The notes under the pieces were generated by a model. It was not told the DNA's origin, did not search any database, and worked only from the letters and a program-made list of their open reading frames with translations. A stretch of 64,000 nt of DNA from Trichostrongylus colubriformis (taxonomy: Eukaryota; Nematoda; Chromadorea; Rhabditida; Trichostrongylidae), in the NCBI GenBank assembly GCA_963978905.1, contig OZ022259.1, forward strand, positions 45,216,727 to 45,280,726, given 5' to 3'. The position numbers and the translations under genes are program-made. Shown here one piece after another: positions 13,452 to 23,717 of the stretch; position 1 is the stretch's first letter; each line of letters opens with the position of its first letter.

Positions 13452-14970
13452 CTGCAAGAACACATAACGGATACAGTCTGTTGAACGGCGCTGGTGACGT
13501 CAAAGGTAGCCTTGAGGGCGAGATGACGTGTGAATCGCCTTGATTGTACAATGAAAACGAAGATATGAGGTGCAGTGCATGATTCGGCCAAGCCTTCGGT
13601 CCGTCACTGGCTGCGGAATTCAGAGCGGCCCACAAATTGGAAGTGAGGTGTTTGGGCCAAGGAAATTTGTAAATGGAGAAAACCGATAAATGAGGCTTCA
13701 GAGTATTACCATACATATGTGCCTGAGACGCTTGATTCTAACGGTAAGAGGTATTTGCTATAGTTTATAAAAGCTGTCGGTGACAGAAACAGACAAAAGA
13801 GGTGGGAAACAAGAGAACCGAGCGGTAGAGACGAAGACCAGGTGGTTTCCATCTTGCTACCAGCCACCAAAATGAAGGCCTGGAACAATATTCAGTAGTG
13901 CCCAAAATGAAGACCTGGACCAACATATAGAAAGTCGGTGAAATCTACTTCCTATGTCCGTTCAATGCTTCATGGAGTTTGTACATAGGAATAAGAAGCT
14001 GATTGTGTAATAATGGCTGATCTGGGTTATACAGTAGGGCTAATACCTTACATTATCAACCGTCTCGATAGAGGGAGGAAATGTTGCAGGTATCATACAG
14101 CAAAGTCATGAAGACATCAGTGAATACACCCAATTGTCAATGATACTGAAAGTGCAATGTAGTAATAATTACTGAGGGAGCGAAGTTCCGAATGACAGAG
14201 ATTATGTGGAGGATTATGCGAATCGGTCCCGAATTTCGTACTCTCCGATTCAATAGCTTGTCCCACATGAACAGTAGTGACTTTGTTAATCTTCTTTACT
14301 ATTAATTTACCCTTTTCACGAGGTTGTTAAGATGCCTCTACTGGCTAACGCTTCGGCGATTTTCAGAGCCTAAAAGGATCGAAACAATCATGACTACCGG
14401 GCCGAACACACCGCCATTTCGCTACAATTCGAGGCCACCCACACCACCACGTAACCGTAAGATGAGCAACCCACTGTAATAAACTGGCTCCTAGAGACCA
14501 ACCGGTCACCAGGGATAGGGACTGGTTGTTGCTCAGCCTCACGTTGGAAAGCTATCCTCATATAAAGCATCCATTCTCGTGTTATCATAGGGTATTCTTG
14601 TCTCCGGATCATTTTGGATGAATGAACTGAATCCAAAAAACCTTCGAGGGATTTCTGCGCGGACTGTTGAGATTCTTGTGCCAACACTCAACCATGACGT
14701 CTAACTCGTCTCCGTCACGTTTTTGAGCCCGGTGGGCTTCCAAGGCAGTTGATGTACGTGACCTGGTTTTTTAGGGTCTTTGTGCTCCTCTGATATCACG
14801 TGCAGTAGCCTCGCCTTTTCACCTATGAACTTATTCCCACAGCTGTTGCAAGTAATTTTATATACCTACACCTGCGATGGGGCAGCCACCTTCCCTACAC
14901 GTTGGACACATCACGCAATTTGGGGTTAAACGCAATCGGTCGTAGAGTCGATTGCGTGCGAGGCGATGCC

Positions 14971-15798
14971 TTGAAGACAGTGATAGGGGTAATGTGGGTA
15001 ATGGGAGCCCCTCACGCAAATGAAAGCGAGGGGTCCAAAAAGACTATATGTGGCGAAATTTCCGATGAGAAAGAGTGCCTGGGCTTTATAAGAGCCTTTT
15101 TTTCAACAGCAACCACTTGTTTTATGACAGCCCACCCCTTTTTCACGGCGACCCACCCCTTTTAAAGGCACATTCCAGGATTATTGGGATATCACGTCTC
15201 CTACCTTGGATAGATAGTTCGACCCAAGCCACATAGGCTGTACCTTCACCGAGGCATGGATGTCAGTTCCTGGAGCGTGCAGAGCCAAAGAATCTGGCGC
15301 GACAGCTCGGCCCCGCCCACCCCAGCCGGGAGTGTGTTGCAAGTGTTTCGGTGATTAGTGTGGGGTCAGGTCACTCAGTAGTGGGTTTACTTCGCGAGAC
15401 GATTGGTTTACTGCCAATTTGAAGATCCTGGCTACGTAGCTGGTCTACCTATGTCAAAGATAAGAGTCGAAGAGTAAGGGCAGACCCCCGGCTGGGGTGG
15501 GCGGGGCCGAGCTGTTGCGCTAGATTCCTTGGCTCTGCACGCTCCAGGAAGTGACACCCACGCCTCGGTAGAGGCACAGCCTGCGTGCCTTGGGTCGAAC
15601 TATCCATCCACGGCAGGAGATATGATATCCCAATAATCCTGGAATATGCCTTTAAGAATAAACGGCGGGAATATGGTATTATTTCTCGGGTTTTTGACCG
15701 TTTCATCCGCTTTTCTTCACTTCTATACTATTGAGCACCTCCTTCACATTTGACGATCCTTCCATATTCGGCTCGAATTACCCCTATCACTGCCTTAA
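14971..15798 (+). mobile_element. TTAA MITE family 1 copy split by a nested family 3 element
   Basis: The left part 14971-15161 starts TTGAAGACAGTGATAGGGG; the right part 15656-15798 ends CCCCTATCACTGCCTTAA. Between them sits a complete family 3 element, so the host copy is older. The interior is shorter than other family 1 copies. Confidence 0.75.
15162..15655. mobile_element. TTAA MITE family 3 (palindromic), nested
   Basis: Ends TTAAAGGCACATTCCAGGA and its inverse (CCTGGAATATGCCTTTAA). Each arm is about 160 bp, including GGGGTGGGCGGGGCCGAGCT mirrored on the left. 494 bp, TTAA on both sides. Confidence 0.85.
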
Positions 15799-15879
15799 AT
15801 TTCAAAGGCGGTACATCTACAATAGGAGCTGTATTTTCACGACCCGAAAGGGGGTACTTCATTGATCGGGTCCTTGCAG

Positions 15880-16431
15880 ATCAATTAAGAAGCACAACAA
15901 GGTCACTGGATCGTTCTGCGAGTTGGGGCACTGTTCAGGAGGCCTTTCTTTATACGACGCGCTCGTGCCATACAAATATTGGGCACCAGGTTCTCGTAAC
16001 TCAACCAATTTCCAGCGCCCTCATGCGCAGAGTCATATGCTGCCTACACCGGCTTCAAGATCGCCTCGATACAGAGCTAAGGTTGATAGTTGTTCTGTTG
16101 TGCCTGACCTGAACAGAATGTGCTCCATATGATACCATTTTCTCTTACATACTTTGAACAGCAAGAGCCTAACGCTTATTCAGATGTCAGTTTCCGAATT
16201 TTTGCCGATGAAGTGTTCATGGTACTTAGCAGATTTCAATAACATAACATATCACCAAACGTGGCGCGCGAGCAAGTGCTTGCCATTAAGCAGCTCGGGA
16301 ATGGCTGTGTACCGTTACGTCCGAAAATCGCTTCGCGGCGTCGCGCTCACGGCACCATCCTTGCAGCAGTCGGACCTGGAGCGACCCATAATTTTATAGC
16401 GTTGGTCGAGATTACTACAAGATTTAGGTGA
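15880..16431 (+). CDS. Predicted three-exon gene end, unknown function
   Basis: Exons 15880-16081 (acceptor CCTTGCAG, donor AAG|GTTGAT), 16162-16221 (acceptor GAACAG, donor ATG|GTACTT) and 16294-16431 (acceptor TTAAGCAG, TGA stop) join in one frame. Exon 1 reads SIKKHNKVTGSFCELGHCSG, then SLYDALVPYKYWAPGSRN and SHMLPTPASRSPRYRAK. Exon 2 reads QEPNAYSDVSFRIFADEVFM. Exon 3 reads LGNGCVPLRPKIASRRRAH, then LAAVGPGATHNFIALVEITT. Splice sites are acceptable rather than strong. The frame of exon 3 stays open to the left as far as 16236, so the true exon 2/3 arrangement may differ. The product is not recognised and upstream exons are not identified; the region just left is taken up by nested TTAA elements. 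Confidence 0.42.
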
Positions 16432-17930
16432 TAAATGAACGTAATGACGAGTATTCTGTTTCATTCTCTTCTCGAATAAAAGCAAAAATTTTTCGTTCCC
16501 TCGATCTTCTCGGGTGGAAAATGAAAGCTTGCCTGTCATGAAACACATTTCTAATTCTACATTTCGATACCATTTATTTGTATTTCAGCTGATTCCAGTG
16601 ATTAAAAGCTGTACTTATAAGAATCAGTTCCCAAAAAGTGTCTCCAACTTCGAAGTCATAAATCCACACCGAAAACTTATTGCGTTATAATTCCTCCTAA
16701 CCTCCCTGAGATTTCCCCTGAGGATTGTGAAGAAAAACAGCCGTTTATGTTGAACAGAAATGGAATTCCTTGCACTAAACTTTCAACCTCAAAGCCTGTT
16801 CGTGAAACCTGCGTATAACTTTCCGTGCTACTTCAGCCATGACCTTTCTATTGTAACTTGTTTTTCATACCACTAGAGTGCGTTCACATAAATGTCATCA
16901 ACCCCTTCATATGTGTTCAATTCGAATCACAGCAGCCATCAGCCAGTCAAGCAGCCAGTTGTCGTTTCTCCTTCCTTCGTCTGCACATGTTTTTAGTGAG
17001 GTGATGTTGGACGCCCTGTAAAAAGCCTTCGTCGCCTTCATCGTCGCTGGTTGCTTCCTCCACTTTAGCGTGGTTCGGCGATATGGTAAGATCACGTTCA
17101 TATGGGAGGTTGCCGACATGGAATGACGAACGGAGACGATGAATCGTGGAGTGTGCAGCCTTGAGACATGGACGAGATGGTGGAACGCGCCAAAGACCAG
17201 TTCGAGCTGGATATAAGAGGCTCTAAAGACCATTGCCGCGACGCTCTAACGTTTCCAGTCTTCTGGCCTCTTTTTAATAACTACTGAGCGGCTGTATTTC
17301 TATTTGGAAACCCTCTTTTCTCATTACTAGCGAGCATCTCTTACTTGGGATTTTTCACCTTCATGGTTTAATCTATTGAACCTCATCCAAATTATGATCT
17401 TCGAGGAATCTTTCAGAACGAGTACGGATATCGTCATCTTTTCAATGTAATTTTATTATTTATGATAATACTTCATTACCTCGGTTAGATTCAATGTGGA
17501 CATGTGATTTTTACATCCACTATGAAAACGTTGCTCAGTGAAAAACCTGTGCTTGTTTCCTGCCAGATCCGACCTACGAACAGGTCATCAACATGATGAC
17601 ATTTACTTGAGATACGTGCATTTAGCAATCGTGATGAGGACAGACACGGTTTTGCCCGGATTAACCGATTTAAGTTGCCTGACAGAATGGGAACGGTGTC
17701 TTCAAGAGGTTAGCCTGGTTCGCAAATCTGTGTGCTGGACGTAGCATCGCCCCAGGCGCATTTTTGAGTAACCACTGTTTGCTATGCGGATGAATTTTCG
17801 ATACGTTAGTAGCTTTACCATTTGACAAGGCATAGATAGAAAATGTCAGGCACTTTCGATCTTGTTGTTGTTTTTTCGGTAGATATTGGATGAAAGGTTA
17901 TCCTGAGCACCTTTCCGACAGGGTGTACCC
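16432..17930. other. No supported gene
   Basis: A short open frame at 17168-17287 (+, MDEMVERAKDQFELDIRGSK) and an acceptor-led stretch near 17568 (PTYEQVINMMTFT) look faintly coding but could not be joined. Confidence 0.4.
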
Positions 17931-18038
17931 TTAGGCAGGACGTGGCTGCGTGTCTCTGCGTCTCCGCCTGTGCCACTCTGCCCCGCTGCTTGTGAACGCG
18001 GCCACGCCCTGCCGGCGCAAAGTATGAATGCGACCTTA
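17931..18038. mobile_element. Harbinger-like MITE family 6, short copy
   Basis: The right end GCGCAAAGTATGAATGCGACC plus TTA matches the family. The interior GTGTCTCTGCGTCTCCGCCT is shared with 22921. The left end begins TTAGGCAGGACG, so the left terminal repeat is partly lost. Confidence 0.6.
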
Positions 18039-18295
18039 TGCTGCTTGCGACGCCATGTGTGTTAGTCAGGGGCCGCTATACTTGGGTTCTAAAGCGGTTA
18101 CACCGCAACTACAGAGGCAGCTAGCACTCCCATACTATGGCTTCAGAACCCCACTACAGTGGAGCTCGTACTGGCATCGCGTCGTACGTCGCACGTCGCA
18201 CGTAAAAATCCTGACGTGAGAGTACTCACTTCCTCCCATTTTAAGATGAAGATCATCGCCCTTTTCTCTTTTTCCCTTCGTTTTCCTCTATTACT

Positions 18296-18593
18296 ATGTA
18301 CAACCATAACTGGTTCTCCTTTCGCCCTGTTCCGAATCATATTGTAGCAAAAGAAATCGTACATACTTCCATCGTCCGACCACAAGCAATTCCTTTTCCT
18401 TTGCCAAATAACGACAACGTGCTTCAGGTGAATGTCGGAGAAGGAAGAACGGCCATCACTCCGGCCGGTCGCATTTGCCGCCGTCGTTTTCTCGACGGTC
18501 GCTCTAACCAGTTGCCTGCTCACATTTCCCATGATACTTCATTATGTGCAGACTCTCGAATCACAAGTACAACTCGATCTGGAATACTGCCAG
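18296..18593 (+). CDS. Candidate exon with a strong donor, product unknown
   Basis: An open frame of 99 codons reads HNWFSFRPVPNHIVAKEIV, QAIPFPLPNNDNVLQVNVGE and RICRRRFLDGRSNQLPAH, and ends at CTGCCAG|GTAAGT, an excellent donor. No matching next exon was found; it is phase-compatible with the alternative collagen acceptor at 19440, but the protein text is not a collagen N-terminus. The opposite strand is also open here, so the coding strand is uncertain. Confidence 0.28.
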
Positions 18594-18808
18594 GTAAGTA
18601 AACTATAAAAAAAAGTATTCCGAGGAAACGTCATTAAGAATGGTGTTTTGAAAAGTGTTTTTGCTTCATTACGCCCGGCTTTTATCCAATTGACTCTAGG
18701 TAAACGGGTGAAACACAACAACAACAACACGCGAAAAACGTTTGCCTCCATCGGAGGCCGACACTCTCTAGCTGGGTGGCCGTCGGTTTTCTGTTTCTTT
18801 CCTAACCA

Positions 18809-19036
18809 TCATAATGTCATTGCTAGCCCAACTGTGCCCAACCCCACTGCGATCAGGCCTGCTAAGACGTAGAATTGCGGGAGCAGAATTAACATTCCCG
18901 GAGAATTATAATTCCCGTAGAAATAGCAGAAGTATTCCTTCGCATAATGAAGCCTAGCACCGAGGAAAATCTCAGGAAAACACGACTCCCCTTGCCAGTG
19001 AGTCGACGCTTCCCCGTCGCTTCCTGTTCCCGTACT
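18809..19036 (-). CDS. Candidate C-terminal exon of a single-pass membrane protein
   Basis: On the minus strand the frame reads ASTHWQGESCFPEIFLGAR, then HYAKEYFCYFYGNYNSPGML and a hydrophobic end FYVLAGLIAVGLGTVGLAMTL followed directly by a stop. The composition, three cysteines and a C-terminal membrane segment look like a real terminal exon. Acceptor candidates include GTGCTAG near 18966. Upstream exons would have to cross the family 7 MITE at 19.1 kb. Against it: the opposite-strand collagen gene lies just beyond, and no upstream exon was found. Confidence 0.33.
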   Translation of the reverse strand, partial: STGTGSDGEASTHWQGESCFPEIFLGARLHYAKEYFCYFYGNYNSPGMLILLPQFYVLAGLIAVGLGTVGLAMTL

Positions 19037-19070
19037 CAATGAGCCTCCTTAAAAAAGTTCCCTATCAAAG

Positions 19071-19207
19071 AGGACACCGTCAGACTGCGATTGTGAGATT
19101 TGCGATCGCTTGCGATACCACGACCGTGAGATTGTGCAGTGACGCAACTTTGCGTGCGAGAGTGCGATGCCGCAACATCGCAGAACCGCCAAGTCTGACG
19201 GGGTCCT
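19071..19207. mobile_element. MITE family 7 (CCGTCAGACTTTGCG ends)
   Basis: Left AGGACACCGTCAGACTGCG, right AGTCTGACGGGGTCCT. The interior is full of TTGCGAT/ATCGCAA words. It lies upstream of the collagen exons. Confidence 0.65.
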
Positions 19208-19450
19208 AATCATGTCATTGCTACCTAGTACCAAGTACGTTTGTCAGTTGACGATCTTTATTGTGAGACCACCTTCTCGGTTCGAAATTATTCAAAAATG
19301 GGTGGTTTTCGAGGAATTCGACTTAAAATACTATCTCCCCCCTTCACCCAAGATATGAACATTCCACAATGAGTTCACTACCTATGCATGACCGTGCTTT
19401 ATTGGTCTTACTCCTGGCACCATATTATCTCTGCAAAAGACGCGTTTCAG

Positions 19451-20527
19451 GCTCGTGCACGAGATATGTGGAAGGAAATGCTGAACATTGAAACCGGCGG
19501 CAAACGTGATGTGGGCAAATTGGCTGACATCGTGATGACTCATCGAAGGCTGGAAAAGAGGTTCATTCATCTAATTAATGTGCCATGATCAAGAGGAGGA
19601 AAACCTGTTTCGCATAAACAGCCCCACTACATTTGTCTACTACACCACTAGGGATTGTGTGTATTCCCACGCATGGAAGTGGGAACACTGAAGAGCCGTT
19701 CAAGTGTGACGAATATGGCTGCTTTTTATAATATCCAAAAAGCATAATGCGTTTCCAGAGACACCCTCGCGGACTTTTGGGCGCGTCGTCTTCATGATCA
19801 GGAGCTGCGTGACGAACCAGTCGGCTATGACACTCCATCTGCCGCAGTTGATGCGGCGGTCACAGGTGGCGGCGCGCAAGGATGTATGTTATCAGTATTT
19901 GTAACTAGCAATTCCATTGCTATGTTTTACCATTTAGGTTGTACCTGCAACCGTGGACCTCCTGGCCCACCAGGCGATCCTGGACGAGATGGAGTTGATG
20001 GTCTCGACGGCAATCCAGGTGATATTGGACCACCCGGACCCCCAGCACCGCCTGGTCCTGACCCCGTGTCACTGTTTCCACCACAGTGCCCATGCGAAGC
20101 ACCTCCTGGTGATCCCGGTCCAAAAGGACAGCAAGGACCAGACGGTCCTCCAGGTCCTCCTGGTGCACCTGGAGAAGATGGCAAACCCGGAGACCAAGGA
20201 CCTCGCGGAAATCCAGGAATGCCTGGGCCTCCTGGTCCGACCGGTCGCCCCGGTCCACCTGGAGAACCAGGCACGTACAAAACAGAAGTTGGCCCACCAG
20301 GAAGACCTGGTGCGCCAGGCCGTCCAGGTCCACCAGGTCAGCCTGGTCCACCTGGCAGTCCTGGTACGGATGGAAAGCCGGGACCACAGGGACCACCAGG
20401 GATGCCTGGTCCTCCTGGACAACCTGGACAGAATGGACAAGCTGGTCCTCCGGGACAGAATGGAGAAAATGGCGCTCCAGGATCGTGCGATCACTGTCCT
20501 CCTGCGAGACTTGCACCTGGTTATTGA
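19451..20527 (+). CDS. Nematode cuticle collagen, three C-terminal exons (N-terminal membrane exon not found)
   Basis: This is a structural collagen of the nematode cuticle, secreted by hypodermis and cross-linked by disulphide and tyrosine links. Exons are about 19451-19560, 19759-19883 and 19938-20527 (TGA). Acceptors are TTTCAG, TTTCCAG and ATTTAG, and phases agree. Exon 1 has the conserved region before the triple helix ([10 protein letters not shown]) and ends in a basic RRLEKR stretch that fits the RxxR subtilisin-like cleavage site of the family. Exon 2 ends in the usual TGGGAQGC. Exon 3 gives the first cysteine cluster CCTC, a Gly-X-Y block, the cluster CPCE, a longer Gly-X-Y block interrupted at [10 protein letters not shown], and the C-terminal [13 protein letters not shown]. 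The start of exon 1 could instead be 19440 (acceptor AAAAG, adding DAFQ). No plus-strand hydrophobic leader exon was found upstream, so the N-terminus is unknown. I cannot place it in a named collagen subgroup. Confidence 0.92.
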
Positions 20528-20763
20528 AGCATTGTATTTCGATGATAAATTTCGAGAAACTCCTGAAGCTTTACCATTGTTGCAACAATACAATACTAGT
20601 TGATCCTCCGCATGCACTGCTGATGCTAAGTGGCTTTATGCAGCCTTCTTCCTTCTTCATTTCCATTCATGGTACAATGACTTCAAAGATTAAGTTTTGC
20701 AAGAAGTAAAGGAGGTTTAATTAAATCATAAAATATGGTATCGATACATAAAATAAGACTAGC

Positions 20764-21194
20764 TTAGGAATCGTCCACGGAAAATGAGTTTTTGTGTTAC
20801 CCATATATTTATGTTGTATTTGCCTAATGTTGGCCTCATGCAAAATTTCACGCGAAAAAATGTGAATCTGGCTGAGATACAGCACCACAAAGTGCGGTCC
20901 CAGTGGGCGGGGCCTCCGTGTAAAAGCCTCGTACCGCGTCCGCCGTGGTCGGAGACGCATTGTAGGAACAGAAGGTTACGTAAACAGTCCCACTCTCCGT
21001 TCCCAACGGCGGCGGAAGACGGGACGAGGTTTTTACACGGAGGCTCCGCCCACTGGGACCGCACTTTGTGGTGCTGTATCTCAGCCAGATTCACATTTTT
21101 TCGCGTGAAATTTTGCATGAGGCCAACATTAGGCAAATACAACATAAACATATGGGTAACACAAAAACTCATTTTCCGTGGACGATTCCTTTAA
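20764..21194. mobile_element. TTAA MITE family 2, near-perfect palindrome
   Basis: About 431 bp whose two halves are almost exact inverted copies (tips AGGAATCGTCCACGGAAAAT and inverse). Right flank TTAA, left TTAG. Nearly identical to the copy at 47461. It lies just downstream of the collagen 3' end. Open frames on both strands are mirror shadows. Confidence 0.88.
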
Positions 21195-22920
21195 AGTTGT
21201 ACCCACATATGGAAAAAATATACAGGGTGCGGCAAAAATACTGACGGTTTGACGAAGTCTTGCCATTTCAACTATAGAGAAGCTACCCGCCATGTAAGTC
21301 GGGACTGCTTCCTGTTGGAAGTCATTCAAATTAGGTCAGAGATGAAGTATTATCTAGGGATGTACGTAAAATTTGGCGACATTGTTGAGTTGGTTCTGAT
21401 GATTGGTTTGACTTGCATATCTTAAGGGAAAAATTTCTTGACAGAGACCTCTGAATAGCAGAAAACGAAAAGTATCCGCTTAAAAATCTGGACAGAGATT
21501 CCATGTTCGATCTTCATTGAAGAAGTGATCTCGTATGAAATGGCAGGGCGAAGTATACATACTGGAGGTTTTGAGCTCGTCGACCAATAACGTCACCACA
21601 GAGGAAGGCTGGTTGACACAAAAAAAAATTCTGAACATGGAGGTTGCCTTTGCATAGCAGGTTCTTCCCGGTTTCAGAGCCATTATTCAGTATCTAAAAC
21701 GCTATTAAACATCTTTAGCTGGGAATCGTCAGAGCGATGGATCGACGTATATTTCGTAATAAAAAGAGTGATAAATTAGCTTGTAACAGAAACTGCAAAT
21801 TTCCTTCATTGCACGTGCCACGCCCATCACACGAACACCACCCCACTGCAGACTAACTAACCCGACAGGCGTTGTGACGGTCTCCGATTTCTACGAACCA
21901 AGAGATGTCTAGCGTCAGGACCATGAAAGGTAATGATACCGGTGTACAGTGAGCGGAATAGATGCGGACGGAGAGGTGCAGCGAGATATTTATACTTTGA
22001 AAGTTTCTTGTGCAGTGCTGAGAAGAGCTTATAAGTTACTAGGTAACCGTTTATCAGTTTTAATTGATAACGGACGATAGAAGCCGAAACCCTAAGATAC
22101 TCATAAGGTATGACCAACTGTGAACGTTATTCGTGCATAAGTCATGATTCGGTACGGATTAATCACATTTTTGGGGAGTCAATTGGTTTCCTACCTTTTT
22201 CATCAACATAGATTTTGTTGTTCACCAAAATGATCCTTCTAGGCGCTGTTTTTGGTTTTGACACATCTTTTTATATGAAGTACCTAGCAGAAGACAAAGT
22301 GAATGGAAGGCTTGCTTCCTTCGTACACGTATAGCTTCCTTATAACAATGGATAAGAACACATTAATGTGAGGTTTTTTCGCTGTGGTTTTTAATGATTT
22401 AAATAATTCAGAATTCTCTCACCACAAGGCAAGCAAAACTTTATGTACACTGATATTGATTTACAAGCATAACTTATTTTTCGGTACGGATTAATCAGAA
22501 CTAAACATCGGCATTCGTTGAACATCTATGTAATTTAAACGCAAACATGTAAACAAATAGAGAAAACAGTGTAACGAAGCTCGATGGGACATCACAAGTT
22601 ATTTGCATTATCTGTGATTACAAAAGCTACCGAGACCTCTGGGATTCTGTGATAAACGGTAAAATGAATAGTACAAACAGAAGCTCACAAATTACTGAAA
22701 AATGTGAACACAAAGAAGAAAAAGGAAAAGACTAAATCAATGGGATTTGTTTACAAATTGCCGCCGTACTCAATTTCGTCACAATGAAACGGAAAGTACA
22801 TGGATAAAAAAATTCATGAAGGGATGCGGAGCTGAAGAATGTGTATAATTCAGTTCTATAATTCATTTAGACCTATGGTTCTGACAGTTGACTTGTTCAT
22901 CACGAAGAGTGGCACTCCAC
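21195..22920. other. No supported gene
   Basis: AT-rich sequence. An element-like end (ACAGGGTGCGGCAAAAATAC) at 21223 has no partner found. Confidence 0.4.
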
Positions 22921-23100
22921 TAAGGGCGCGTTCATAATTTGCGGTACCGGCGGCAGGGCATGGCTGCGTGTCTCTGCGTCTCCACCTGTGCCACTCTGCC
23001 TCATTGCCTGCGTCGTCTCTGAGACTTTTCCGTGCCACTCTGCCTCGCTACCAGTGGACGCAGCCACGCCCTGCCGGCGCTGAGTATGAACGCGGCCTTA
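22921..23100. mobile_element. Harbinger-like MITE family 6 copy
   Basis: Left TAAGGGCGCGTTCATAATTT, right GAGTATGAACGCGGCCTTA. Arms of about 70 bp pair around CCACGCCCTGCCGGCGC and its inverse. Confidence 0.75.
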
Positions 23101-23717
23101 CTGCACTTCAAGCGATACTGCGATACGATAGTATAAGCATCTCTCCACTATCACTCTCATTACTTAAATCTCCATAAATTACGTCATCTTGAAAAGGGGT
23201 GGGAAGCTGAAACTGGAGAGTGTGTGCACTAAGGACAGAAACGGACAGCAGGCGATGGAAGCCAGCTAGAGGAGATGTATTTCAGGCGTAGACGCTTTAG
23301 AGCTCCTAGCTCGCACCTGTCTTGGGGGCACGTCAAGCGGCAGCCGAAGTCGCTGTCTATTTGGTACACATCCGGAAACCGTTAATAGCTTGTCATGAAC
23401 CCCCACCCCCAAATCTCTTTCATAAGACTCAGCTTTGCCTTTCTGACCACTTAAATTATCGTATCCGCCAGGGGCTTTATCAGAGGCATTATCTTTGAGA
23501 GTGACAGCAGACTTCAAAAAAATAATGCAATCAATATTTTCTACCGCACTTTAAGAAACTGTGTATAATAGCGAGGCTTTCAAAAAAGCACAACAAATGC
23601 TTCAGGAACATAAATATAATAAAATAAAAAACGAAAATACGTGTGGCTTGGAGGGCAATCCTTAGAAGACATCTGAACCCTTCGAAGACTTTTGTCCACT
23701 AAAGCTGAAGGATATTA

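Noticed and set aside
16907..17233. 108-codon minus-strand frame
   Set aside because: The plus strand is also partly open with coding-like text; neither has support.
19920..20617. Long minus-strand and shifted plus-strand frames over the collagen
   Set aside because: Shadows caused by the Gly-X-Y repeat composition.
20784..21194. Long open frames on both strands downstream of the collagen
   Set aside because: They are mirror translations of a near-perfect palindromic MITE, repeated at 47.5 kb.
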